NCBI RefSeq assembly: GCF_001723175.1
Contig: NC_064653.1
Location: 1,984,001-2,048,000 of the forward strand
Length of the DNA: 64,000 nt
Origin: Penicillium oxalicum
Lineage: Eukaryota; Ascomycota; Eurotiomycetes; Eurotiales; Aspergillaceae
Direction: 5' to 3'
Part shown: in pieces, positions 22,463 to 33,349 of the stretch
Layout of the letters: each line of letters opens with the position of its first letter
Numbering within the stretch: position 1 is the first letter of the stretch
Program-made: the position numbers and the translations under genes
The notes under the pieces: model-generated
Seen by the model: the letters and a program-made list of their open reading frames with translations, nothing else
Databases searched by the model: none
Told to the model about the DNA's origin: nothing

Positions 22463-23489
22463 TCAAAGGTAAAGGTGGACCATGGCCGTTGGAGCGCTGA
22501 CCGGCTTGCCACAGCCCTCAACTTGGCACTTGGAGAATGGCTTTGTTTTGGGTGCACCCTGTGCCTTCTTAGCCTTTGACAGAGACCGGTTCTCTACGCA
22601 TTCACCGCAGTAGACCTAAAGGCAGACGAAATGAACCAGTTAGTAAGCAGTCTGGAAGGGCAGATGTCAAAAGGGCACTTACATGGCCACATTGCTTAGC
22701 AACCCAAATCTCCTGCTTCTTGCCCTCCCCGGTTCCGAGTTCCCAGTCACAATTTGGGCAAATTGCCACTTCGTCCTCGCCCACAGTTCTCGCAAAGCCC
22801 TCTGGAGCTGGGCTGGGCGGTTTGTATGTACTAGGAGGGGGTGGCTCTTCGCGTTGGGTCGAGTTCTGCTCCATGGAAAAGGCTGACAGGGCGTAGTCGA
22901 GAAAGACGTCGTTCGCGTTCAAGCTAGGCATGGACTGTGGCATACCAACGAATAGCCTGTCCAGCTGTGCAGGCATGAAGTTGTGAGTTCCGAAAAATCG
23001 TGGGGGACGATGCGTGCCAAAAGTAGACGTATTAGCCGGGGCCCGGCCACCTGGTGGGAAGTTCGCACTAATTGCGCGATAGGCGTCCCATCTCGGCGGA
23101 GGTACATTGTGACGTGTTGTGGCCCTCACAAACTGAACTTCTGGACTACTAGAGGGACCCTCCCCAGGATCATCCGGCTCCTGCTCCAGGTCCACCACAT
23201 CCACGTGAGTCATGATATTTCTTCCAAAGCGAGGAAGTCGTGGGGTGTTAGAGTAAGGATTCTCGTGGGAAGGTTGCGGACGCTGGGGAGGCGACTCTGG
23301 ATCGTTCGTCAAGTCAATTACGTTTCCATTGTAACGCCGAGCTCCAGGTGGTTGACGATAGTCATGGCGATCGCGAGAGGTCATTGTAGGTGGCAATTGG
23401 CTTGATTCAGATTCAGAGACATCCGGACGTATAGGGTGGAAATGGCGATGCCAGATAGACTGGTCACTTTCATTGGAGTTATGCGACAT
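22463..23489 (-). CDS. SIM- and RING-containing protein, candidate SUMO-targeted ubiquitin ligase
   Basis: Two exons, 23489-22683 and 22615-22463, 319 aa, intron GTAAGT...TTTAG in phase 0. Two hydrophobic-acidic SUMO-interaction-like motifs occur in the N-terminal half: VIDLTND (residues 57-63) and VDVVDLEQE (96-104). The rest is Pro/Ser-rich and disordered until a C-terminal zinc-binding module. Its pattern is C244-x2-C247, then C267-x-H269-x2-C272-x2-C275, then C299-x4-C304: a RING-like arrangement split by the intron between H269 and C272. SIMs plus a terminal RING is the architecture of Slx8/Rfp1/RNF4-type ligases, which ubiquitinate SUMO-modified nuclear proteins. The RING is not close to a canonical CxxC...CPxC form, so the family call is inference. 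The final residues TAMVHLYL follow the last cysteine closely. Confidence 0.72.
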
Positions 23490-24194
23490 GGCACGCTGAG
23501 ACGGCTATAATAATAAGATTCATACCCAGATCAGTTAGGCTCTCCCCCTCTTGAGTTTCCTTTCACGTTTGCCCCGCGTGCGAGATGATCCAATAGTCTT
23601 TGCATACCTTGGACCTGGCGCCCATGAACTGGACGCCAGGATCTTCATTCATAGTAATATATTGGTCCGGTCAGTTGAGAGTGCGGCCACGGAGGGTAAA
23701 TTGTTGTGGATCAAGGCTATTCCTCGTTTCAAGAAGGTAAAAGGACCTGCTTAGATATGACGAGCAGGCCCGAGTCTCCGAGGGCGGTATCATTTTGCCC
23801 CTTTTGATGAAGGCGGTGCCCAGGGATACCTTTACTTGTAGGCGGTAAAACATAATGCCACTTGCGTCATACAAAGAGCACCTACCATAGTAGAACATAG
23901 GCACGGGTAGCAACCAGAAGAGCAGAGATAGTTTGTACTCACATACTTTTACCAGCCCCAAAAAAGAAGCAACCGTAATGGTCACGAAAGCCAGTGAGAA
24001 TTTGTCACTTTGAAAGGTTCTGTTATGGAGAATCAACGACCAAAGTGGTGCAAGCGTTGAATTAGGAGTCTGAAACATATTCATTCTATACAAAGAAACA
24101 GTGAATGGATCTAGCATCCAGAAAATGAGAATATGGAATTTCAAAGAGTTATCTTACAAAATACAACCTTTGCTTGGAAAATTTAAGATCATGA
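23490..24194. other. Intergenic region upstream of the SIM-RING gene, downstream of prp19
   Basis: 705 bp holding the promoter of the SIM-RING gene and the prp19 3' UTR. A 148-codon minus-strand open frame with hydrophobic stretches (within 23671-24144) is seen, but it lacks an early ATG and any family feature, so it is not called. Confidence 0.45.
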
Positions 24195-25875
24195 TTATGC
24201 TGCTAGAACCGTGACTGCACCGGCCTCATTAAGGGCCACAATGCTCTGAGCGCCGGATCCCCATGCAACCGAGATGGCAGGCACAGCACTGCGTAGCGGC
24301 TCAGACCATTCTTTTGCGGACTTGTTGCATTGCTGAACAGTGACTCCACTTGGACCGCCTGTGACGAGGAATTGGCCGGTGTAATCCCAGTGGAGCGAGT
24401 TGACTTGGTTGCCAGTGTCCAAAACCTTGATCTCCTTGAAGCTTCGAAGATCCCAAATCGATACTGTAGTGGATTGTGCGGATACCGCTGCGAGAGAAGT
24501 TCCATTTTCGGAGAAGTAGAGGTATTTCACCGGGCCCGACATTGTGAAATCAGCAGCTGCATTGCCAGTTCGGACATCAAAGATCTTGACTTGGCCATTA
24601 GCGGTACCGGCAGCCAGCAGGTGGCCATCAGGGTGAAATTTGACAGACAGGAGGGCTAGTGCGAAGGTTTTAGCATGAGGTCAACTCAGAGAAGTCATAG
24701 GGTGTCTTACCAGCGTCGCTCCAAATCTGCGTAATCGCAGTATTAGAGATCAGATCATAGAGCACATAGCTCTTGTCCACTCCAACAGAGGCGACAATGT
24801 GACCACTGGCATGCACAGCAACGCCAGTGACTTCACCGCCATGGGCAGCAAAGCTCGCCACTTCATTGCCCTGCTCAAATATCTTGACAGAGCCAGTTGC
24901 GGATCCAACCACAGCTTTGTCTCCAGCCCAAGTAGCATCGGTCACTGGTCCATCCGTCTTCAAATTGTGCAATACAGCTTTCTGTGACAAAGAGTAGACG
25001 CTGACAGCACCATCGGCGCCACCGACCAGGGCCAGCTCGCCTGTTGGGTGCACGGCGAGCGCTCGGCCCCCTGAGCAAAGAGGCTCAGAGCTCTCTGCAG
25101 GTTTGTAAGAGGAAATCGACTCAACGGTAGCCCAATTTTCAGGGATTGGACGCTTTCGACGAGTTTTCGATAAGCTATAGAATGGAGAAAGTCAGGCTGG
25201 AAAAACTCGTGTAGTATAGGTAGGCAGGGTTTGCGATCAAGGGTGACGTACGTCGCTTGGGTATTCTCAATGACCTCAAGTACTGCTTGTGGCAAGGTCG
25301 CGGAGTCTACCTGCATAGCTTCCCCACTGGCGCTAGCTTTGCTAGCACCGACAGTCACTTGCGACAGCGCATCACGGGCCTCATCCCGCTCCCTTGTGAG
25401 TCGTGCAATCACCCGCACAGCAGCGTCATGCTGGTAAAGTGCAGCACTCAGTTCTCGACGGGTCTGCGCCAAAGTCTGTTGTAATGTATATGTTTCCAAA
25501 GCTAGCGCATCCCATTCCTCTTGGAACACACTGAGTAGAGATGGAATAGAAGTGAGGGTAGGAGGACGAGGTCGGACAACGCGCTGCGTCTTGACGTCAA
25601 TCAGGTCATCGGTAGAGAGGTCTTCACCGTTCACAGGGTCTTTGCCGTGCTCAGTGATGTATGCTTCGATGAGGCGCTTCTCGAAGACGCTGCCTGTAAA
25701 TTTGTTAGCTTAACACGCATCCTTTTGGTAGAGACTGGGAAGACCTACCGCTCTTGGAAGAGACGACCGGAACCTGGGGAGCCTCTCCGGAGACTGCGAG
25801 AAGAAGTGATTAGATTCAAGGCTCCAATTAATGACTTTCTGCATATCAATGAAGTGACTCACTTGCGCAAAGCAT
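24195..25875 (-). CDS. prp19: Prp19, U-box E3 ligase of the spliceosomal NineTeen complex
   Basis: Five exons: 25875-25863, 25793-25749, 25693-25252, 25174-24711 and 24655-24195, 474 aa. The first exon is 13 nt (MLCA plus one base). The U-box follows, starting MLCAISGEAPQVPVVSSKSG and continuing EKRLIEAYI..HGKDPVNGEDL. A coiled coil (about 70-140) drives tetramer formation; WD40 repeats fill residues 190-474, with blades such as KSYVLYDLISN and VSIWDLRSFKEIKVLD. Prp19 ubiquitinates Prp3 and stabilises the activated spliceosome in the nucleus. All introns are canonical. The gene is divergent from a DUF4604 gene with 326 bp between start codons. Confidence 0.97.
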
Positions 25876-26201
25876 GACTGATTTAGATTTGCTGAGGTTT
25901 GATGGATGGAGGAGACTTGACGCGACCCGGAGGCTCCATTGGACTTTTCGATGTGTCCCATTCCGGTTTAGCGCCGTGGAAGTTGTGCATGCGGTCAACT
26001 ACCTTCATCCTCCACACTCGCACTCCGCCAAAGATCTCATTCGTGTTTTTGTGATGCTCCATACCGAAACACTTGCCCACTGCCGGTATTCATAGATGGC
26101 TTGAGAAGCTCTTGGGACTCATCTATATTATCGTGCTGTGTTGGTCCTGTCCAGAATGACTTTGATTACACGATATTAAGCCAAGTGTTTGTTGCATGAC
26201 C
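25876..26201. promoter_or_regulatory. Bidirectional promoter prp19/DUF4604 gene
   Basis: 326 bp between divergent starts, expected to serve both genes. No TATA box is evident and nothing else is seen. Confidence 0.45.
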
Positions 26202-26756
26202 ATGCCGAAAAACGCGAAGCTAGCCTATGGTATGCGAATCGTGCGATCTGTCAAAACTTCGCTCACCTGAATTACAGAAGCGAAGGAGCCTGCCTTTCTT
26301 CAAAAGCTTCGTGGTCACTACGGCGACAACGCTGGTCGGCTTGAGCGGCCCGCCGCCCGGCCTCGCAGACTCAAAAATCAAGACGAGGAAGACGACGACG
26401 CTCCGGTTTACGTTGATGAAACGAACAATGAGGTGATCTCTAAAGCAGACTACGACGCTCTTGTGAATGGAGGCCCGAACGGGAAGACCGACGAGACTAG
26501 TGCGACGAGCGAGACTGCAAAAATCAGCGAGATCGGCGCACAATCCCCGGCTAAGAGTACAGTGTCGAGACAACAAAATAATCTGCTGGAGATCGGAGGC
26601 TCCAAGAAGCGTAAACAGGCCAAGCTCGTGGGTGACCATGAGCAAGAGCAGCCGGCTCTTGAGCAAGCGGAGCTTCCGGCCGTGAAGTCGAAGGAAGGAA
26701 ATCGAAAGCCCAAGAAAGCCAAGAAGATCAAGCTATCATTTGATCAAGATGAATGA
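26202..26756 (+). CDS. DUF4604 family protein, small basic nuclear-type
   Basis: Two exons, 26202-26229 and 26278-26756, 168 aa; a 48-nt intron (GTATGC...TTACAG) lies after the ninth codon. The N-terminus MPKNAKLAYEAKEPAFLQKL, then RLERPAARPRRLK and an acidic run with APVYVDE, matches the DUF4604 pattern. The C-terminus has Lys-rich clusters (KKRKQAK, KPKKAKKIKLSF) that look like nuclear or nucleolar localisation signals. No enzymatic motif exists. The function of the family is not established to my knowledge. It is divergent from prp19 and followed in the same direction by ria1. Confidence 0.82.
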
Positions 26757-27213
26757 ATACATAAATTTCCAAAAAAAAATCGTCAGTATGGCTGAACTGA
26801 CTCAAAATACATCATTCGTAGTTGAAATCGATTTCCACTGAAAAGCCGGGCCTAGCCAGCCCAGTTGATTCATCATGAGTCAATTCTCGATGACGAAGCC
26901 ACTCAGCCGGCGTGAGCCTCAGCTTGCACCATTAGGTATTTGATGTGGTGGTAGTAGTTTGGCATTTGATAGCTCATGAATTTAAATAGCAAGCCATATA
27001 GGCGATAGTGGAAATAATCTAATTGTGCACTGCGACCATCGACAGGTCGGGCCGCTGTTCTCCAAAACACCAGATCGAAGACAAGTTCGATTTCTGGGCA
27101 GCCGACACTTTTTTTTCCTCCGACGGCTATCCACCTTTCCACCTCCCTCCGCACCATCTTCCACTTTTTGAATTTTTGGTGGCAAAGAAGAAAAAGCCAC
27201 TGAGCAATTCAAG
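26757..27213. other. Promoter region of ria1
   Basis: 457 bp with the 3' UTR of the DUF4604 gene and the ria1 promoter/leader. T-rich runs and CT stretches precede the ria1 ATG. Nothing else is visible. Confidence 0.45.
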
Positions 27214-30200
27214 ATGCCTGTGGTCAACGTAGATGATTTGGTTCGTCTGCAGCGCAGACCCGAGGACATTCGAAATGTGAGTTTGTGCCCCTCCATCCAT
27301 ACATTACCAGTGATGTCAGATCCCGTGATATACTAATATATGTGCCAGATCTGTATTCTTGCCCACGTCGTAAGTGCTAGCGTGACACATCATGTCGCCT
27401 TCCATTGTGCACCGCTCAAGGATGACTCTAATTCAGCGACATTTCGTGGTTTCTCACTCTAGGACCATGGCAAGACCTCCTTGACAGACAGTCTTATTGC
27501 CACGAACGGCATTATCTCGCCCAAGTTGGCGGGTAAGATCCGCTACTTGGACTCAAGACCAGACGAGCAATTACGAGGTATAACGATGGAGTCCTCTGCG
27601 ATTTCTCTATTCTTCTCAATGCTTCGCCGTTCCAGCCCGGAGGCAGCCCCTACACGGAAGGAGTATTTGATCAACCTCATTGATTCCCCGGGTCATATTG
27701 ACTTTAGCAGTGAGGTCTCTACGGCGTCTCGTCTCTGTGACGGTGCTGTGGTTCTAATCGATGCGGTTGAAGGTGTTTGCAGTCAGACCGTCACAGTCTT
27801 GCGGCAGACATGGGTTGAGCAGCTGAAGCCGATCCTCGTTATCAACAAGATGGATCGACTTGTGACTGAGCTTATGATGAGCCCTAGCGAAGCTTACTCA
27901 CACCTGAGTCGGCTCCTGGAACAAGTTAATGCCGTGATTGGTAGTTTCTACCAAGGTGAGCGCATGGAAGAGGATTTGCAATGGCGAGAGCGCATGGAGG
28001 ATCGAGTCAACGCTCTCGCCGCACGGGACAAGGAGAAGACGAAGAACAAATCGGCAGACGACAGTACCTCTGAGACCGTCAACGATTTTGTCGAATTCGA
28101 GGAGCGCGATGACGAAGATCTCTATTTTGCACCAGAGAAAAACAACGTCATCTTCTGCAGTGCCGTGGACGGTTGGGCCTTCACCATCCGGCAGTTTTCT
28201 GCCATCTACGAGAAGAAACTTGGAATCAAGCGCAGTGTATTGGAAAAAGTGCTTTGGGGTGATTTTTACCTTGATCCCAAGACAAAACGTGTGCTGGGAC
28301 AAAAGCATCTCAAGGGTAGGGCGTTGAAGCCTATGTTTGTGCAACTTGTTTTGGACAGTATCTGGGCCGCATATGAAGCCACTACTGGCGGCGGCAAGGG
28401 CAAAGGGTAAGAAATCTGTCGGGACTTTCTCTCTGGTCGGACTATTGAATACTGATTCTCTTCAAAAAGTGACGCGGTTTTGTTGGAGAAAATTACCAAA
28501 TCGCTGAATCTCTCAATTCCTCCTTATGTGATGCGCTCGCGTGATCCCAGAAATATCATGACTACTCTCTTCTCTCAATGGCTACCACTGTCCACAGCAG
28601 TGCTCGTCTCCGTGATCGAATACCTCCCAAGTCCTCCGGCTGCACAAGCTGCCCGTCTTCCTGAAATGATCCAAACATCACCCGGCTCGGATCAAGTGTC
28701 TGAGAGAATCAAGGAGGCGATGGTATCATTCAAGACTGGACCCGAGGAACCAGTCGTTGCCTACGTCAGCAAAATGATGGCTATCCCCGAGAGTGAGCTC
28801 GGTTCAAGCAAGAAGCGTGCAGGGGGCACCATGACCGCGGACGAGGCCAGAGAAATCGCTCGTCGTAAAAGGGAGGAAATCGCTAAGATGCAAGCTGAAG
28901 CCGGGTCGGGGCAAAATGACGCGTTTGAGAGAATGACATCTGCGTTTGAGTCAACGAACCTGATCACCGAGACGGAGGAACCTCAAGAGCCCGCCGAAAA
29001 AGAGGATCCGGAGCATCTCATCGGTTTTGCTAGACTGTATTCAGGAACACTTTCAGTTGGAGATTCGATCTATGTGCTGCCGCCGAAATTTTCGCCAGCT
29101 GATCCGCACGCAAACCCCGAGCCGAAAAAGGTCACTGTGACAGACTTGTACCTACTGATGGGTCGAAGCTTGGAGCCTCTCAAATCAGTACCGGCTGGTG
29201 TGGTCTTCGGTATTGGTGGTCTTGCCGGACATGTCCTGAAGACCGGAACTCTCTGCAGCCAAATTGAAGGAAGCATCAATTTGGCGGGTGTCTCGATGAG
29301 CACACCACCGATTGTCCGTGTTGCTCTGGAACCCACTAATCCGGCAGACCTTAGCAAGATGGTGACCGGTCTCCGTCTGCTCGAGCAGAGCGACCCGTGC
29401 GCAGAATATGAAGTTCTTCCTAGTGGTGAGCATGTCATCTTAACAGCCGGTGAACTGCATCTAGAACGCTGTATAAAGGACCTCCGCGAGCGTTTTGCTC
29501 GATGCGATATCCAAACAGGTGAAGCGATTGTTCCCTATCGTGAAACTATCACAGATGCTGCTGAGATGGCGGCCGCCAAGAATCCAGAGCTGGGCCGTGG
29601 TTGCGTTGTCTCTGTCTCCGCATCTAAGCAAATGACTATTAGACTGCGTGTCATGCCCATGCCTTCACCTATCACAGACTTTTTGTCCAAACATGTCGGG
29701 ACTATCAAGCGACTCCAAGCGGAGAAGCGCACGGCTGCCGATTCAAAGAAAGATTCGAATCCCGCAGTCTCGGATTCTGCGCAGCAACTTGAGGCCTCCA
29801 GTGCCGCCGCAGCCGGTGAAATTGGAGAAGGGAATCTCTTGTCGATGCAGGACTTCCGAAATGAATTGAACAAGATTTTTGAGGAAGAAATCAAAGACGA
29901 GAAGGATCTATGGAACAACGTTGTTGAGCGAATTATCGCATTCGGTCCACGCAGGGTTGGACCCAACATCCTCGTGGATGGCACGGCAGTTAACACCTGC
30001 GAGAAATTGTAAGTCAAATCGTCGTTGGGCACGGCTTGCTTTGGTGCAGATGAAGACTGACTGGCATTCTGAAGTTTGCTCGAAGACTCCAAGCAGAAGA
30101 ACGCATCTGCGGATGATATGAAAGCCTTGCTCGTACGCGACCTTTGCGATAAGATTGCATATGCCTTCCAGCTGGCTACTGGACAGGGCCCACTTTGTCA

Positions 30201-30844
30201 GGAACCAATGCAGGGTGTCGCCGTATTTTTGGAGGAACTCTCTGTAGACGCCAGCTCCACTGACGAGCTCGACATGGGCCGCCTCACAGGTGACTCTATC
30301 AAGCTTGTTCGCGAAGGTATCACCCAGGGATTCTTGGATTGGAGTCCGCGCATCATGCTTGCAATGTACAGCTGTGAAATTCAAGCAACCAGTATGTTAT
30401 TTCCGCCCACCGTACTAAGATCCTCATTGAAATCGCAAAACTAACCCATCTACTTACTGTACAGCCGAGGTCCTTGGCCGAGTATACGGTGTCATCACTC
30501 GACGACGAGGTCGTATCCTGTCCGAGGTCATGAAAGAAGGAACACCCTTCTTCACTATTCTCGCTCTCCTTCCAGTCGCCGAGTCTTTTGGTTTCGCCGA
30601 AGAGATCCGCAAGCGTACATCCGGCGCGGCGCAGCCCCAGCTCATCTTTGCCGGATTTGAGGCTTTGGATGAGGACCCATTCTGGGTGCCTGCCACCGAG
30701 GAAGAACTGGAAGATCTGGGCGAATTAGCTGACCGTGAGAACGTCGCCAAGCGGTATATGGATGCCGTCAGAACTCGCAAGGGTTTGGTCGTACAGGGCC
30801 GGAAGTTGATCGATGCTGAAAAGCAGAAAACGTTAAAGAAATAG
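27214..30844 (+). CDS. ria1: Elongation-factor-like GTPase Ria1/EFL1, 60S maturation
   Basis: Six exons: 27214-27276, 27349-27369, 27463-28406, 28470-30008, 30075-30391 and 30465-30844, 1087 aa. Exon 2 is only 21 nt and encodes ICILAHV, the strand leading into the P-loop; the full G1 motif AHVDHGKTS forms only after splicing. G2 lies in [10 protein letters not shown]3 in DSPGHIDF, G4 in NKMD. EF-2-like domains II-V follow, including [17 protein letters not shown] and the C-terminal [13 protein letters not shown]. Inserts with acidic and Lys-rich sequence, absent from EF-2, mark it as EFL1. With Sdo1/SBDS it evicts Tif6/eIF6 from cytoplasmic pre-60S particles. It lacks the diphthamide-loop signature expected in EF-2, supporting this call. 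Confidence 0.96.
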
Positions 30845-31989
30845 AGGCATCGGACCGTTACGACGTGACGATTTGACCATCTGGTGGGATAGAGTCTAGA
30901 AAATACATTTCTTCTTTGAATATCAAATTACAGTCCTCAAGGAGAACTCAATCATGTTACAGAATCGTCAACTTCTATAAATTCCTTCTATTCACCTGTT
31001 CAAGTACTAAGGTTCCTATTCTACTTAAAGGGTGACCTTCCAATTACGATGCACTATCAACCCGCATAGGAATGGATCGAGAGCACCGCTAGCAGCAAGG
31101 ACCAGAGCAGTCGGAGGTAGGTAAGGTACGTAGTAATACCTACACACATCCTCTTTTATCTACGTGAATTGACGACGGTTACGCATGAGAAAGAATCTCT
31201 TATCTTGATGTAGGCCCAACACTGGGGAAGTTGTTTGATAAACGCTTTTGATTCTACAGATAAGAAAATGGTAGATACTACCTAGCCGCTCTGGTCCACT
31301 GTAAGTTGAGAAATGTAAACTTTGGACTTGCTTTCCGTCTCATAAAAAATTTCAACAGAAAATGAGTCCAAAAGTTCCGCAAAAAATGAGAGTTTTCCGC
31401 GTGATCCCAAAGAATCCATTAATCTCCCTCCATTGACAAACACAAATCCGACATGGATAAAATCTCGGCTGTGTATACTAAGGAGGGTGTGAAACGATAA
31501 AGAAAAATCTACAAACATATATCATGTAGATATCACCGACTCTGGACAGCTTCATGATTGCGAAAGTCGAGCCTCGCCTTCGGATTCGTTGATTGGGTAT
31601 CTTATATGGGTTGCTAGGCTGTGAGAGCAAAGGAATAGAAACGATGTGCGACTCGTCGAATTTGTGGACGAGGCAGTCCCATCCTCAGTGGAAGGTTACC
31701 GGATTTGGACCTGTTGAAGAGGCCAGGTCGCGGCTTGAGGTTAGACGAGCCAGTCACCTCGATTTCCAAGATCGATGCTTGGGAGCTTGCCGCAACGCGC
31801 GGTCGTCTGTCTGTTTAGAGAGGTCTGCGACGTCGTCAATGAGTAAGACTCGAAAGAGAGCCAGGTGCACCAGATCATGGATGCGTGTTGCGGATTGGTC
31901 ATGATTGCTCAAGGATGGATATTTCAGGCCCTGGATCCTTGATAGGAAGGTGGTTTTTGCAAAGCAAGTTGCATCTTGCGAAGAGTCGT
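30845..31989. other. Convergent intergenic region ria1/csl4
   Basis: 1.1 kb, relatively AT-rich, between two convergent genes. A plus-strand frame covering 31885-32451 runs antisense into csl4 and is judged a shadow. No repeat or RNA gene is seen. Confidence 0.45.
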
Positions 31990-32727
31990 TCAATAAGGCC
32001 GGGCAACCTTTCTTTGTTCTCCTGCTCCGGTGACTGGATCACGCATCTCCTTCCAGCTCACGGGGAACATCATGTTGCCGGCCTCGCTGCGCGCCATGAC
32101 CACGCCGAGATCATTTCGAGCAGTGGTCAGATAGTAGAAACTCTGATCACCGAGCGAGAGAACCGAGCCTCGAACTATGTCACCCACACGGAACATCTCG
32201 TCCATGACCACACGATCCTTCTCCACCGCCCGGACATCCTCTTTTCGAATGAGCGCTTGGAACCGCAACTCGTCGGTACTACTGTGATTCTCTGGATTTG
32301 CAGCAGTGGTCAAAATCGACGCAATATTGTCATTATCGGATGCACTTTGGTTCAAGCCAGGGTGGACCGGGGCTGTTTCATCGAGCACGACGAGAATGGA
32401 CACAGTCGCTTGCCGTTTCTGCACTCGAGTGACCCGAGCAAGAACGATTGAATCGACAGCGGGAAGAGTATTGTATCGTGGCTTTTTCTTGGGAGCAGCC
32501 GTGGACGCCGAGTTTGACTTCAGCTGATCAGCACCAGCCAAGACCCGTGAAACTCGAAGAGTGGATTTGTTGTTTGTCTGCGAAGGCGCAGAGTCGACAA
32601 CCACTGGACCAGCAATAGAGGCGTAGATATTCGATTGCTGAACGTGTGTACCAGGACCAGCGGAGTATGAGGTAATTGAACCAAGGCGTTGCCCGGGAAT
32701 TGCCAATGTTGGTACGGAGGTGGCCAT
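31990..32727 (-). CDS. csl4: Exosome cap subunit Csl4
   Basis: Single exon of 245 aa from ATG at 32727. Csl4 is one of the three S1/KH cap proteins of the RNA exosome and guides RNA into the nuclease channel in nucleus and cytoplasm. The N-terminal PGQRLG and GPGTHV segments match the Csl4 N-terminal domain. The S1 domain runs from PAVDSIVLARVTRVQKRQAT to RVGDIVRGSVLSLGDQSF. The end has GNMMFPVSWKEMRDP followed by a short basic tail; the zinc-ribbon cysteines of some Csl4 proteins are absent. An in-frame ATG 60 codons upstream (32907) would give a basic extension without family support, so the shorter start is preferred. Confidence 0.92.
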   Translation of the reverse strand: MATSVPTLAIPGQRLGSITSYSAGPGTHVQQSNIYASIAGPVVVDSAPSQTNNKSTLRVSRVLAGADQLKSNSASTAAPKKKPRYNTLPAVDSIVLARVTRVQKRQATVSILVVLDETAPVHPGLNQSASDNDNIASILTTAANPENHSSTDELRFQALIRKEDVRAVEKDRVVMDEMFRVGDIVRGSVLSLGDQSFYYLTTARNDLGVVMARSEAGNMMFPVSWKEMRDPVTGAGEQRKVARPY

Positions 32728-33349
32728 CGCACCTGCTTGGAGGGCAGTTGAAAGAAGGACAGAGCTGAGTTGCAATGATGAGAAACTTGGAATCTTGGTT
32801 TTTTCCTCGTTCGGGAGAGCTCTCTTCGGACTCTTCTGGAACGGCGGCACTATTTTCCGGGTCTGAGGACAACGTTTCTTGGGACCCACGTTTGATAACG
32901 AGACCATCTGCGCTCTGCACTTCTGCCTTGCTGCAGTATATGCATATTTCTGTGTGGATTCTTCGAATGACTAGAATTTGCCCCTGACTTGACTAAGCGA
33001 CGCAGGTGGGGATGCGTGAAAATGCGTATCAATTCATTATAAAAGAGAAAGCCCATCTCTAGCAGATATACATGATTGTATGCGTAAGGACAAGGATTAG
33101 GCAGCGGGACCGGTCTTAAGAAAGCTGACACAAAACAATGAGGAGCGAGAAAGAAAGAGACAAGAAAAAAAAGCGGCCCCTTCCACGCCAGCTACCTGCA
33201 TGAGAACGACCATGGAGGGTCGAGTGCCCGCGTAGCACCGAGAGAGCGGGATTGAAGACAGCGACGCAGATGCGAAATTCTGAGGTCGCCAACAAAAAGG
33301 TCCAAAGGGGTATTACAGCATGCTTAAGAGTAACAAATCGTGAATTGGC
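32728..33349. other. csl4 promoter / vac8 3' region
   Basis: 622 bp between csl4 and the downstream end of vac8, both minus strand. It includes the in-frame upstream extension of csl4 and a purine-rich stretch near 33130-33175. No separate gene is supported. Confidence 0.45.

Noticed and set aside
23671..24144. 157-codon minus-strand frame with hydrophobic stretches between the SIM-RING gene and prp19
   Set aside because: Begins with a non-ATG codon, lies in AT-rich DNA that favours hydrophobic codons, and shows no family feature.
32728..32907. 60-codon N-terminal extension of Csl4 from an upstream in-frame ATG
   Set aside because: Extension is basic and unlike the family; the shorter start aligns with known Csl4 N-termini.
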